From: Ligula intestinalis
Lineage: Eukaryota > Platyhelminthes > Cestoda > Diphyllobothriidea > Diphyllobothriidae
Direction of reading: 5' to 3'
Assembly: GCA_036362985.1 (NCBI GenBank)
Contig: JAYGXS010000006.1
Coordinates: forward strand, 14,337,756-14,401,755
Length of the DNA: 64,000 nt
Below the pieces are notes generated by a model, which searched no databases, was not told where the DNA came from, and saw nothing but the letters and a program-made list of their open reading frames with translations. This document shows, in pieces, positions 1 to 11,096 of this stretch (within the stretch, counting starts at the first letter, position 1; every line of letters starts with the position of its first letter). The translations under genes and the position numbers were made by a program.

Positions 1-1849
1 GCTTTCTGTAACTCGCATATTCTCCTCTATTGGAACAACGGCTTTTGGAGACAGCTTTGGCATACAATGAGGTAGACACAATAAGCCATAGAAGAGCAGA
101 ATAAAAACCCTTCTGCGCGTATTGGTACGCGAAGGAGGCTGTGAAGTGCATCAAGAAGACTCCGAAAACTTAGGCCAAAATTTTGCTCGAAGTCTACGCT
201 TCATTGGATTCACTCTGGAGATTTTGGGTTATGTTGCTGGGACGAGGTTGTGTGACCCCACCAACACCAAGGAAAAACCTTAGTCGTAACCCCACTTCCT
301 AACCTTAATCCTGACATTCGAACCCAACCCATAACCATAAGCGTAGTCTTCAAGCTCAAACTCCAACCCTACACCAAGACCCTCAACCTGAAATCTTAAA
401 TCCAAACCTTAAAAATTCCAATGGTAACGGTGAAAAACTGGCCTTTCATGAACTATTGTCAAAACAGACTGCGATAAACCACACCTTCCTAAATATAATA
501 AGTAGGAAGTTCTCGAACAGCAACCCAATGGGATAACATACCATACCCTCACCGAATTTTGGCTGGGTTTTTCAGCCAGGCTCTGGAGGGCAAACGCAAT
601 TCCGCAGATTATGGTGCCTCGCTTATAGATGTCAAACAGCACAAAGAAAGTGGGCATCGAAAGAACACGTACGCAAAGATAAAGAGCACTTTGGTAGTGC
701 CTGATCATATTTTCTCATCATCTGGCAAATATATTGCAAATTAAAAGACCACGCAGCATCCTCCTTCTGAATTTTAGAAACTAATGGCACCCCATCAACT
801 GGCTGTTTTTAAAAAAAAAACTATCGATAGGATGTGGCACGGATCTCTAGTAGAGCTTCCTATGATTGCAAACACTCGCAAGCAAAACACCAGGGGATAG
901 GGGGTAGAATTCATTTTTGACAGCGGAACATCATAAAGACACAGTGCGTGAACCGTGTGATTTTTTCGTTCTTCTTATTGTAGGCGGAGCAGACAAAAGA
1001 ACACGCCTGGCTGACTTATTTTGGTTACCTTGGCATCCAACTTCAGGTTGTGCCCCTACGCCACCAGACCCTCATAAAACAATAACCATACAGATGACGC
1101 AACCGTCACTATCTCCCCACCATCTCTTCCCCTCATGTCCGCTGTCGGCTAGTGAGTAATGCTCACTCAGGCTGACCAAGCCCAGGTGCACAGATTCAGT
1201 GCAATGACCAGAACCGTCACAGTCTCCCGCCCAACTAACGGAAGTGTGCAGGTTGGGCGGGGCTTAGCGGGTTAACAGCAGTAGACGGTATAAGGAAGAG
1301 GCGGAGGGTACCATAGTAAATTGACGGCTCAAGCGGAACTGGTAAGAATGCATCTCGAAAGTATGGCTGTGGCGAACAAAATAGGCTTCGTCTGCTTCAT
1401 ATATTCAGATCATAGTGCGATTTGTGGGCTGAGCGACCGTAACTGTAATGCGCTTGCAGGGTCAGTTTGTGACATGCTTTTAGGGTCAGAAAAAGAGCGC
1501 AGGTTGTTTTTAGGGGGCTAATCTCTGACGCCTTCTGAGTCCAAACGTAGTCTGGTGCATGGATTTAAGAAGAAGGGATAATTTCCTCAGACAAATAATT
1601 TATGCTCTCGGTATAAATTAGTATATTCAAGGCCTATAGGCATAGATCGACGTTTGGCGTATACATTTGGGCCGAATTCCATCAGCAACTGTGATAAATG
1701 ACAATAGCAGTTTCTACTACTGTCTACCCGTTGGCAGCGTCTAAATATTACGTGGTTATCCTGCAGTGGCTGATGAAGTTCGGCCGAAAAATATACATCT
1801 AATTTCGGTCTATGACTATAGGCATTTAATATACTAATCTATGAGGTGG
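1..1849. other. No gene recognised; likely intron or repeat DNA
   Basis: No exon, RNA gene or known element could be supported here. Short open frames lack similarity that I recognise. About 270-415 is a low-complexity stretch rich in AACC/CCTAA-like words. About 1200-1310 is richer in G and C. If the ankyrin gene continues leftward on the minus strand, this lies in one of its introns. Confidence 0.5.
270..415. repeat. Degenerate C/A-rich low-complexity tract
   Basis: The plus strand carries repeated words such as aacccca, aacctta, aaccca, aaccata and aaccctac at irregular spacing. This resembles a worn CCCTAA-like array, but no unit repeats exactly. An old simple repeat is the safest reading; an internal telomere-like remnant is only a possibility. 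Confidence 0.35.
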
Positions 1850-2195
1850 AACCGACAAAGGCAAACGAGAGTGGAATAGTCATTTCTGGCTTATTAGTTG
1901 TAATCAATCAGTCATACCTAATCCTAGGTCTGGATCACCTGCGATTCGAACCCGGGACCTTTAGTCAGTGAATGCTGTGCTCTACCACGGGCTCGTTGCT
2001 TTTGTCAGTAGGGATTGAGAAAATGATGAACGACAGGGGCTGGTCGATCTGGTAAACGAAAATCTTATGTTCCATTGAGCCGGTATGACAAAGGGTTCAG
2101 AGTTCAAATCCGGGTGACCCACATCTAAAATTGGGTATGACTGGCTGATGACAGCTTATAAGCCAAAAATGGCCATTCCAGTCTCTCTTACGTTA
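1850..2195. repeat. tRNA-derived SINE-like composite repeat, unit 1
   Basis: A tRNA-like head lies on the minus strand: a B-box-like GGTTCGAATCG at about 1941-1952 and an A-box-like TGGTAGAGCAC at about 1977-1988. A tail related to GTATGACTGGCTGATGAC follows toward 1862 on the minus strand. The same tail appears on the plus strand at about 2134-2190, after a second B-box-like GAGTTCAAATCC near 2099-2110. The block is thus two SINE-like halves in opposite directions. The tail also occurs near 2391-2460, 33900-33950 and 40660-40735, which makes it an interspersed family. It is not a functional tRNA: the cloverleaf is incomplete. Confidence 0.7.
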
Positions 2196-2465
2196 CCTTA
2201 CTTCCCACCCGGGATTCGAATCCGGGACATTTGGTCATTGAGTGCAATACTCTACCATTGCACCACGAGCTCGTAGTTTTTTTCGGTTGGGATCGAGAAT
2301 AAGATCAATGGCAGAGGCTCGCCGATCTGGTAGAGAAACATTTATGTTCCGTTGGGCGCGTATGACCAAAGGTACCGGGTGATCCACATCTAGGATTGGC
2401 CGTGACTGGCTGATGACGACTAATAAGGCAGAAATAGCCATTCCGTTCTCCCTTACCTTTGGTGG
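2196..2465. repeat. tRNA-derived SINE-like composite repeat, unit 2
   Basis: This repeats the layout of the preceding block in the same order. A minus-strand head has a B box GGATTCGAATCC near 2212-2223 and an A-box-like TGGTAGAGT near 2251-2259. A shared middle stretch follows (about 2285-2385), then the plus-strand tail near 2391-2460. The two blocks therefore form a diverged tandem direct repeat with a period of about 270 bp. Confidence 0.65.
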
Positions 2466-2472
2466 CTCCATT

Positions 2473-3170
2473 TCATCCTGTCTTCCTACTTGCTATGTGA
2501 GTGCTTGCGCGAGCTTTATAGTAAGCTCCAGAGTATAATGGAACATAAAATGGTCCGCTACCAGATTGACCAACCCTTACCATACATACTGATCTATTAA
2601 TATGCGAGAAAATTCGAGGTCCAGATAAAATATTCCTTACATCATCCCCGGAAGAGGAAGAAGAGGAGACGATTTCTGAGACCAAAGTATATTCAGGCTG
2701 ACGTTTCAAAAGCTCTCTCGCTTTCATTGACAGAGCAAGGTGTCTGTATTCCTGTGTGCGTCAAAAAGATGTAAACCTCCATTCGCCCATGCGTCAGTCG
2801 ACTGCGCCGATCGATTTTCTTGGCTGTTTGAATTGCTCGCGCCGTCGTGAGCTATTTCAAGTCGTTTTTGTGACTCGTGAGAGTTTCCCACCCTCTTCGC
2901 TCGCGGCTACCGGCTGTTGGCCCTGCTTATCTCTCTCCGCCCAAACTATTGCTCCGTTTTGAGCCGATGTTAGCCTTTCGCGGAGCGCTTGGTAGGCGGG
3001 ATGAAGGTCCATGGCTCTGTTTAGTGTGCCAGTCGAGGACCAACTTTCTAGCAGCAGTCTGGCCATCTTGTCGTTGGCCCGGCCTATTACCCTTGCTTTT
3101 TCAAAGGCGAATTTGTGTTTCTTCTGCTTTACGTGGTCATAGCAAACAGGGAAAGCTGGAGGACCCAACG
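2473..3170 (-). mobile_element. Penelope-like element: C-terminal tail and terminal region
   Basis: Read on the minus strand, 3150-2950 encodes a peptide with KARVIGRANDK, LLLESW and HPAYQALR. This matches the segment that follows the GIY-YIG nuclease in PLE proteins; the plus-strand PLE at 4390-4480 has the related NRAVDLHLTYQALR. After a stop near 2857 comes a terminal (pLTR-like) region with the hammerhead-type word GAAACGTCAG near 2702-2711. It then runs into a serine-rich frame, SEIVSSSSSSG, that resembles serine-rich frames after the same word at 16 and 18 kb. No complete reading frame survives. PLEs copy themselves with a reverse transcriptase fused to a GIY-YIG endonuclease. Confidence 0.7.
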
Positions 3171-3559
3171 ACGAGCCGAACCCCTTCGCAGCTGTGTCAA
3201 GCCGCGGTAGAATACCAGCGAAACACGTATCTGGGCTTTAAGCTTGGAATAGTAAATTGCAACATCAGAGAGCATTCTAGCATGTTATACCAGCTCGGAT
3301 ATTTTTTACTTTAGCAAAGACTAAGTAGTCCATGATGTGGAATAGTTGTATCACGTGAGGTTTTTATTGAGTTTCTAGTAAATATTTAAAAAAGGGGACG
3401 GGGAGTAGCAAACAAACACGAATTTGACTAGCCAAAATAAAATACCCTGACAAAATGGGAAAGGTTGCCGATTTTAAATTGGATTAATGAAATTTACTCA
3501 TTGTGCACAACAGTATCAGGATAAGAAGCAGAGTTAGCAACTTAAGCAGATATTTTATT

Positions 3560-4520
3560 CGATTGACCTGTAGGACGAAAACACAAGCCCACCATGTCAG
3601 AGAAGAACGAAGAGGGCTAACTCTATGCCTGATTCAGATACATCGAAGACACACTTGTTCTAAATACGAAAAGCGACCTGCTGGTTTTCAATATTTTATT
3701 GAACTCATTATTCCTTGACACCCAAGGTACATGGGAAGAGCCAGACAACAACAATTTGCCCTTCCTTGACGTAAATTTTATAAGGATGGCTGATGGAAGG
3801 ATAGGAAGTACGCTTCACCATAAGGAAATGAAAACTAAACGCATCCTCAAATTCCGAAGTAACCATCCAGTTGTTCACAAGCGCAGCTCTATCAGAAAGC
3901 TATTTCAAAGAATTCCCAGAGACTGTAGTGACAACTACAGGAGGAAGGGGAAAGCGAAGTCCTTAAACTCCAGATTAAAAGCCACTATCTATCGATGATT
4001 CTTCGTACGTGATTCTCGAATAAAGCTTACTCATGAATGATCTAACGATGACAAACCGAAGTTAAGCCTTGCGATCCCCCATGTGAGGAATTTTTTCCGA
4101 AACAATACCAAGAATCCCGAACGCTTTTGGGATTGGGGGTGCCCCCTGTACCGGAATCTACTGTCGGATAGCAGATAATGAGGCCTAAAAACCTGCTACT
4201 AGCAACGGAACACTCAGCAGCAAGCTACAACATACTTTGCCACAAGTGCAGCGTAAGGTATGTTGGTTAACCGGGCAAATTCTTCTGCACGAGAATTCAT
4301 GAGTTTCAGCTAGAAGTCATCCGCGACGACAGCATGTCCTGGTGCATGGCCAGATATAATGGGAGAACCACGGCTGAGCCAATGCCAAGATGGGTAGACT
4401 GGTGCTCAGAAATTGGTTCTCACCTGGCAGAATTAATAGAGCTGTTGATCTGCATCTAACCTACCAGGCACTACGCACAAGGGTCAAGGCAGGCCAGACG
4501 GGACCACGAGCAATAACGAA
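3560..4520 (+). pseudogene. Penelope-like element: decayed RT end, GIY-YIG and tail
   Basis: The stretch at 3630-4000 encodes RYIEDTLVLNTKSDLLVF, a worn RT motif C (YVDD-like), then LPFLDVNFIRMADGR and ILKFRSNHPVVHKRSSIRKL. These are hallmarks of the RT C-terminal part of PLEs. At about 4211-4330 another frame gives YNILCHKCSVRYVG, the start of a GIY-YIG nuclease, broken by a stop right after it. Then 4390-4480 gives LVLRNWFSPGRINRAVDL, the usual tail. Frame changes and stops separate the parts, and the 5' half of the RT is missing. This is a dead fragment, pointing away from the PLE fragment on its left. Confidence 0.8.
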
Positions 4521-4541
4521 CAAATGGAGGCTCCCCAATAG

Positions 4542-4949
4542 TTGTCACCTTCACAGCACGGAAAAGAGCCAGCCGGCGGTCACACGACCGATGTGACACA
4601 TCTACCCTCTGATTTGCCTAAACAGCCGAACGTGCTTAGCACACGCGGCGACATTAGAACAGCCCACCCAAATTGTGAGGTAAGGGCCAACGAGCACAGA
4701 CACTACTGGTACAACGGCAGTCGCACAGGCGACAGAGGTAATACGAGTGCGCCAGTGGTCGACCACGGAGGGGTCAAAGCCAATGTTCAGTCAGCAGGCA
4801 AGTCAGAATTCGTGCGCCAGACAGGCCTAAAAAACGAGGCAGGCGGCGAGACAGAACAATTTGTGCCAAGCAGGAACAGACATTCCACCTTTCTGATGAT
4901 GAACAAGAGGAAGTTCCCGAAACGGCAACAGAAACACATGGGTTTTTAA
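4542..4949 (+). other. Open frame of 135 codons downstream of PLE, function unknown
   Basis: This open frame lies just after the PLE tail. It encodes a hydrophilic, basic, Gly/Asn/Arg-rich peptide with no domain I recognise, no membrane segment and no signal peptide. It probably reflects 3' sequence of the neighbouring PLE and not a host gene. A run of ten G residues follows at about 4986-4995. Confidence 0.3.
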
Positions 4950-4959
4950 TGAAGTGATC

Positions 4960-7030
4960 TCGTTATTTCTTCACTTTCTTTCGGACGGGGGGGGGGTGAA
5001 ATGGATAATTCATCAGAAATTGGGAACTTTACTCCTATAGAGAGTGGATATGGCTGTTTAAGTGACGGTTAATAAGCCAGATATGGCTACTCCAAACTTC
5101 CTTGTCATTGTCAAAATTCACCACAAAATACATGTTTGGGAATTATGCAACTGCTTGCATAGGCTCAGCCCCAGACAAAAAAGGTCCCTTTAACCGATCT
5201 GCCAATTCCTACGATAATAAAAAAATCTGATGCCAATCGATCGCACAACGGGCCCAAGGTTCAAGTACGCCGTTACCTTACTCGCATACACTTGTGTCTA
5301 GACTGACGTGAGAAATTGCGAGGATGGGAAAGCAACCTCTGACCTTAATGCCTTGCTGGACATTCTCAAGCTTAATTTTCTCATCATGCCCTGCGATGCA
5401 GGCTGCAGTATTAGAAATAACACCTTAAAGTCTTTTACCTGTAGACTAGAGAAGAACCAATAGCATGGCAACGGTGGTCAAGTGGACGGCAATAAAACTG
5501 ACAAAGTTTCTTAAAAGTTGGTTGACTGTAACGTGCTGGTTTCCAGGCACCCTGAAAAATGTTAAGACCGCAGCCAATTGACTGGTTTCGTGAGCTACTG
5601 ACTGGAAAGTACGCTCAATGGGAAATACAGACGGCTTGCAGGAACCACTGTGCCAAATCTGAGGAAAATACATTTACAAAAGGACCCAAATATTCTTTCA
5701 ATCACTGTAGACGGTGATCTTTTTTTCAAATATGGCTACATCATAATTCGCAATTGATCTGGTTGAAAAGAGACATGCTTTTTGTCCACGGGTCCAGTTT
5801 GGAAGTAGCAAGTGTATGCATACTAGAGGTAAAGCTGTCCGCTCACTACTATTATACTTCCTTTACCAGACAAAATATGATTTCGGTCACAGGGGACGCA
5901 CTGCTGGATAATTATGTGATTTTAAATGTTAGCTTGGACAGTTGCAAAGGAATACAATAGGAATGTAGCTTCTCGTGGAGCTTGACACACAGTGAAACAA
6001 TGGCCCATCCGGTTAATCGACGACCGGAAGTCGTAATTGCGCTCTCACATCAGTTTGCAAAGAGGATCTCGCGACAAACGGAGTTCTAGGACAAAACCGA
6101 GGTCCCATAATGGTCTGTGCATTCAGACAGAGCGCTGACCCCATGGGAAAGAGGGCTGATTTTGTAGCTGTGATCGCCAAAGAGGACAGAGTTACGCTGT
6201 TACCGGATCGAAAACCAAGTGTCAGGAAATGTTTGTGGAGATTTGCTTCAGCCTCCTCTACGCCTGACATGGAGCACTTTAAGATTTACACCCAGAACTG
6301 CATTTTAGTACTTTCTTGAGAAATAGGATAGCCTACACAAAATAGGTTGAGGGAAATGCCATAAATGCAAGGCAACACAAGAACGTAGAAATTAGTCTCT
6401 TTTGAATGGAATAAAGCAACAAAAGCTAGCAGTGAACAGTAATTTTTAGAAACAAGGTGTATAGCAATAGCAAAAAAGTTTGCATAAAGTTAACGCTGGT
6501 GAAGTTTCAGGAGTTTCTGCACCCAGATGCCACTTCTCGAGCAATTAATTATGCTTAAATTCACAGACAGGTTTCAAAATTGAATATTGTTGTAGGGAGA
6601 GCGTGAAATGCATACGAAAATGGCAATCAAGCTATCACTCAATTTTTGCTTGTTCCTCTGATAGGCGGTTGCCTATGCTTATAGGGATAGTTGAGTGTAG
6701 CTTCGATAAGACTTAGTGTTTGGTTAAATGATACCGAATTGAGGCTGGAACGCCTCAAACAAATTACCTACACTAAAAACGCTGGCATGCGTAACTGGTA
6801 ACAAAAAGACTGAAAAAATCTTGCAGGGTCTTGCCGACTCACGCGAAATTTATGAGACGCAGCAGATTACGTGTTTAGTTTCTTCTTATCTACGTGAGTT
6901 TGAAATTGAACGAATACCTTTCAGTCACTCGATTTTCGTTTGCAATTTTACTTTACAGTTTCACTTTAGGCTTGAGAATATTATGAGACATAATGCATAT
7001 CATAACGGATAAGTGAAGTAAGTTGCATTC
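4960..7030. other. No gene recognised; SINE-tail scrap and an odd richer island
   Basis: About 5040-5100 resembles the plus-strand tail of the SINE-like family seen at 2.1-2.4 kb. About 6000-6290 is richer in G and C than its surroundings and open in two overlapping frames, but I recognise no protein. The rest is ordinary AT-rich sequence. Confidence 0.45.
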
Positions 7031-7039
7031 CAAGATGAT

Positions 7040-7125
7040 ATGATGAAAAGAAAGAAGATCATCAGAAAATCGAGTTGTACTCATGAACTTTCGAACAAGT
7101 ATCACGTGTTCGTCGTCAGACAAAA
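7040..7125 (-). repeat. PLE terminal fragment with hammerhead-like core
   Basis: On the minus strand the core reads CTGACGA (7119-7113), then a stem of GAACA pairing with TGTTC, then GAAA followed by GTTC (down to 7085). It aligns with 17808-17850 on the plus strand. The flanking sequence is also shared (TACAACTCGATTTTC versus TACAACTCAATTTTC), so this is one interspersed family. The layout fits a hammerhead with a two-pair helix III, with one unpaired base before helix II. Confidence 0.5.
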
Positions 7126-7459
7126 ATAAAAAGGAAGGGCTGGGAATGTTATAATGTTGATTCAGAAACTCAGCTCAGACAGACTAATTTAAACAAATTT
7201 TCCGTGACTTTATACAGGAGTTAGGGACCAAAGTACGTAGCAGTTCGACTCAAATCCAAATGTTTCATCACTCATTCTGGGGGTAAATCCACGTCTTGCA
7301 AAGTTTCCGCATTGGTTCTTGGACAAACAAATATGGTAGTTGTCCAAACGTGACCAAGAATTAGCGAGTTTCTAAGGTTCATTATGCTCCTGACCATTCG
7401 ACATGCATCAGTGAAATCCTGCGTTCAGCAAACAGTTTAAATATTGAAAATAGGCAAAA

Positions 7460-7510
7460 CAGCAGAATTTATTGATATCAACAAATTTCGCGACAGCTTA
7501 TCAGCTGCTT
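7460..7510 (-). ncRNA. Hammerhead-ribozyme-like motif (mutated core)
   Basis: On the minus strand, helix I is AAGCAG (7510-7505) with the partner CTGCTG (7465-7460). The core is CTGATAA (504-498 side), where the G of the canonical CUGANGA is A. A short GCTGTCGC helix II precedes GAAA (7489-7486). Helix III is TTTGTTG pairing with CAATAAA around a four-base loop. The lost G should make it inactive. It lies downstream of the minus-strand GIY-YIG fragment, where PLEs are known to carry hammerheads. Confidence 0.55.
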
Positions 7511-7705
7511 CTTGTCGCTGCATAAAAAACAATAACGAGGACACATAGAGCAGTCGTGAATTTCAGAGAATTACTGGCAACAGCAAGGGACGTGGGTCAG
7601 TTTAAAAATTAATTGATAAAGGTCGGGAACGTTAAGTCAACATATGGGAAGTAGTGGATGAGGGAAGTTAACGAAAAACACGTGGGAATTAAATAAAATG
7701 ACCAA

Positions 7706-8400
7706 TCACCAGGGCAATTGGAGGTTGACGACATGGTCAAGCTGCTTGCATAGGTCAGGTTTCTCACACCGTATGTGTGCAGCTTCTAAATAGCGCGGGA
7801 TTCGGTTGGTTCGAACCCGAACAAGTACTCGAAATGCTATTTTGAGGTCGACAGGATGACCGCTGTCTAATAGATGCTTTCTAACAGAGGACCTTGGTAT
7901 TCTGTCTTCTTGCTTCAAAAGCCGTTGGGCAAGTGCTCAGTGGCCCTGGCTGCCAGTTGCCTTTGCGTGCGCCCAAGGTATTTGCATCCGTAATAACATG
8001 TGAATTCGTAAACACAATTTGAGGTGGCAAGCAATGGTAAGGCATCCTTCGCCCATTTTACTGGAATATGTTTAGTGGAACTTAAGAAGACTAGTTTTGC
8101 TGCGTTGTAGGTCCTTTCTATCGTACAGCGTAACCGTCGCTTGATTAAGGTGGAAATGTCGTCACCCTTGAGAGGTAAGGATATCATGACGGGCTGTTTT
8201 GAAATTGACTGTTCCATAAATGTTGGCCTTAGGGGATTGCTATACTTTTGATCAAAGCGTGCCGGGTAGCCACAGTTTAGTAGGGTTGAGTTGAGGCGAG
8301 AAAGCTCTCCTGGTAAGGTATCACTAGAGCAAATGTTCCTTGCTCGTTGAAAGAGGGTATGTAACAGATTACGCTTCCACTGAATTGGCACGAAGCTCAT
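7706..8400 (-). pseudogene. PLE GIY-YIG endonuclease fragment
   Basis: The first part, from 8400 down to 7915, encodes SFVPIQWKRNLLHTLFQRAR, the RT-to-nuclease linker, and then CVYEFTCYYGCKYLGRTQRQ, a GIY-YIG motif with the cysteines typical of PLEs. It continues at 7918-7706 in another frame with SSVRKHLLDSGHPVD and ends ...LDHVVNLQLPW. A frameshift at about 7916 breaks it. The 23459-23794 copy has the same order, with closely similar residues and the same VVNL.LPW ending, so both belong to one PLE family. The nuclease cuts the target during insertion; this copy cannot be functional. Confidence 0.8.
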
Positions 8401-8402
8401 GA

Positions 8403-9026
8403 AGTGTAGGTATGGCTCTTGTCAAGGAAATAAAGCCCATTCGAGAACGGCTCTCCACATATTCTACGAAGGACACTTTTCATTTTATCGAGGACATCAA
8501 GCTGCAAAACGTTACTGACAAATGTATGATTTCACTAGACGTCGAATCACTATTTACAAATGTACCGCTGGACGAGACAATAGACATTATTTGTGCCCAT
8601 GCGCCAGAAACACACCTGTCACCTGCAATACTGCGCCAATTACTGTAACGCTGCACCAAAAATGTTAAATTTCTATTATATGGACAACTTTACAAACAAA
8701 TTGACGGTGTAGCAATGGGCAGTCCACTAGAGCCCACATTTGCGGATGTTTTTATGGGTAATCTAGAAGAAAAAGCGTCATCAAGACTTAATAAGACAAA
8801 CTTATATGGAAGATATATGGATGGCATATTCACAATTGTTGATTCCAATGAAGACGCCAATGACCTCCTCAAATTCTGCGACAGCTTTTCAGCTGCTACT
8901 TGCCGCTGTCTAAGAAAGGTAGCGAGAACACATAGAGCAGTTGTGAATTTCAGTATTTCGAGTACTTGTTCGGGTCCGAACCAACTGAATCCCGCGCTAT
9001 TTGGAAGCTGCACACATACGGTGTGA
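8403..9026 (+). pseudogene. PLE reverse transcriptase fragment
   Basis: Residues LVKEIKPIRERLSTYSTKDT, SLDVESLFTNVPLDETIDI (motif A), GVAMGSPLEPTFADVFMG (motif B) and RYMDGIFTIVDSNED (motif C) appear in order. This is the palm of a PLE reverse transcriptase. Motif C should read YxDD but has MDG, so the second catalytic Asp is lost. A stop at 8646-8648 interrupts the frame between motifs A and B. After about 8950 the frame continues into sequence from the far end of the GIY-YIG region, showing an internal deletion. Confidence 0.85.
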
Positions 9027-9278
9027 GAAACCTGACCTATGCAAGCAGCTTGACCATGTCGTCAACCTCCAGTTGCCCTGGTGATTGGTCATTTTATTTA
9101 ATTCCCACGTGTTTTTCGTTAACTTCCCTCATCTACTGCTTCCCATATGTTTACATAACGTTCCCGTCCTTAATCCATTAATTTTTAAACTGACCCAAGT
9201 TCCTTGCTGTTGCCAGTAATTCTCTGAAATTCATCACGGCTGTATATGTCCTCGTTATCCTTCTTATGCAGCGAAAAG

Positions 9279-9329
9279 TAGCAGCTGATGAGCTGTCCCG
9301 AAATTCGTTGATATCAATAGATTCTGCTG
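9279..9329 (+). ncRNA. Hammerhead-ribozyme-like motif (intact core residues)
   Basis: Helix I is TAGCAG (9279-9284) pairing with CTGCTG (9324-9329). The core is CTGATGA (9285-9291), a short weak helix II follows (GCTGTCCC), then GAAA (9300-9303). Helix III is TTCGTTG pairing imperfectly with CAATAGA around ATAT. Cleavage would be expected after 9323. The conserved core residues are all present; helix II is poor, so activity is uncertain. Confidence 0.6.
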
Positions 9330-9359
9330 TTTTTGCCTATTTTCAATTCTTACCGGGTA

Positions 9360-10130
9360 AAAATGCGTCAAAGTTTGAATCTTATCAAGTATGGGGCTTG
9401 AGATCTTTTTATCAAAAATTGCGAGTTAAAAATACTATATAAAGCACTGAAAAAAAACAGTAATTTGTCTGAGAGCAAGACGCAAGTTATGTCTATCTTT
9501 ATGATAAACCTCAGGGAAATTGTTGCTATTTTTATGTAAAAGCAGCAGCCATTTTTCCGTTGAGAGTATAAAAAGACAATAAATCTCTTGGCCCTGCGAT
9601 CCGTTAGTCACAGAGCATACATTGGTCTATATCATCACAATCCATTATACCAGAAACTCAATAACCAAAAAATAGCCTCAGGGATGATTATTTTTAGTTT
9701 ATTTTGCTTTGAGCCAACCATATAAATCTCAGATGTGGTTAGTTTATGAGCAAACATTCTACCTCTGGGCCACGAGTGCATCTCATATTCACTGGTATTG
9801 AGAAGATGAAAAGTCAACTGAAAATAGAACCTATCGATTTGTCCTAAGTGTATAAGGAAATGTCACCTTGTCGTGTACTAAGTCAAACACGTTCAAGCTA
9901 TCATGGACAAAAATGGAGTGAGACAACCATAAAGAGGTGAAAACCAATACGTTATCCTGATCTCTAGGCAGTTAAGAATAGAAGCTACATGTCTCATTAG
10001 TGGAAATCTGAGTATAATAGTAAAAGCAATAGTTATAAACTAGAAAGTACAGAGGTAAGCATTCATATATAACACACAGAAAGGAAGAATGTAGGCGTTT
10101 ATAATCTTTTTTACCCTCTCTGGATAGCGA
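9360..10130. other. No gene recognised
   Basis: AT-rich sequence between a PLE pair and a Tc1-like element. Nothing beyond short chance reading frames was seen. Confidence 0.5.
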
Positions 10131-10134
10131 CTAA

Positions 10135-11096
10135 GGTGTGTTCCGAAATTCTTTGTATCCTTCTAGTACACTCACAATTTCTAACGTAACACATATTTCA
10201 CAATTTACTTTACAGGGGAATTTCTCCTGACCTTGCGGACAGCTTCTACCCTGCTTGGCATCGAACAAACGAGATTGTGGAGGACCTTCATGGGGATTTT
10301 TCTCCAGGCATCCAGCAGAGATCTCGCCAATCCAGCGACAGTAGTAGGAATAGGCAGTTTCTCGTTCACCATATTGACAAAATTGAACATGGATTTTCAA
10401 TTCGATTAAAGGCAGGAATATTTAGTGGCCAAATGTCTTTCTTCCAGAAATGTAGATTTTTTACTGATGGCAACCTCTGGCTATCCAAAGCTGTATGAAC
10501 TGTGGCCCCGTCCTGCATAAAACTACCCCTTGACAAGTCCGGAACAAGTAAATTATCAAATTTTGACCTGCTAAAACAATATTTTTCAATTGTTTAAGCG
10601 GGTTTTCTTTTCTAATCTCCCCTTTTTAATATTAATCATTCCCTTGCTGACTCCATGGTATAATTCGGAGATCAGAGAGCCCTCCAAAGGACCTTGCTTC
10701 CCACGCCATGACTATAGGGCTCAACTTTAGAAGTTCAACATTCTCAACCATGTAACGACTTGGAGTCCGAATAACATCATTGTTAGTGTTTGGCTGATTA
10801 AATAGTTCATACAGCGATGCATTAGCGAAGACGACTTTTTTCCAGTCGTCTACAACCACCTCCTGACCAGCTTAGAGAAGGTCATCGCATTTATGATTTG
10901 TTTTCTGGCGCTGCCTACCACAAAGTTTCTTTAAAATCTATTCTGCTGTACTGTGCAGTAAACTTTGTGTACAACTGGTTTTTATCAAATAAAACACCAA
11001 CCAATGAGGTTAAAGATGCATAGGAATCGTTGTTGAGTAACTAATTTTAAAGAAATTGTTTAACGTTTAAATGGTGCAAATAATTTTGGGACACCC
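10135..11096 (-). mobile_element. Tc1-like DNA transposon, decayed, both ends present
   Basis: Imperfect inverted repeats mark the ends: 10135-10160 and 11073-11096, the latter reading GGTGCAAATAATTTTGGGAC on the plus strand. The length of about 960 bp is close to that usual for Tc1-like elements. The minus strand encodes a broken transposase. Pieces are MVVDDWKKVVFANAS with GGLSDLRIIP at 10859-10632, MQDGATVHTA near 10530-10500, and LLDAWRKIPMKVLHNLVCSM with PSRVEAVRK at 10330-10210. The first catalytic Asp (usually F-S/T-D-E) is lost (FANAS), the second Asp (MQDGA) is kept, and several frameshifts are present. Confidence 0.85.

Larger units (their letters stand above)
7440..9350. mobile_element. 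Penelope-like elements in a head-to-head inverted pair
   Basis: Two truncated PLE copies diverge from a junction near 8400. The left copy is on the minus strand and keeps the GIY-YIG end (8400-7706). The right copy is on the plus strand and keeps part of the RT (8403-8950), then jumps straight to the last part of the GIY-YIG region. The outer ends, 7440-7836 and 8951-9350, are inverted copies of each other, about 400 bp each. Each ends with a hammerhead-like motif. No clear target-site duplication was found at the outer ends. Confidence 0.8.

Noticed and set aside
270..415. Internal telomere array
   Set aside because: CCCTAA-like words are scattered and irregular; no two neighbouring exact units.
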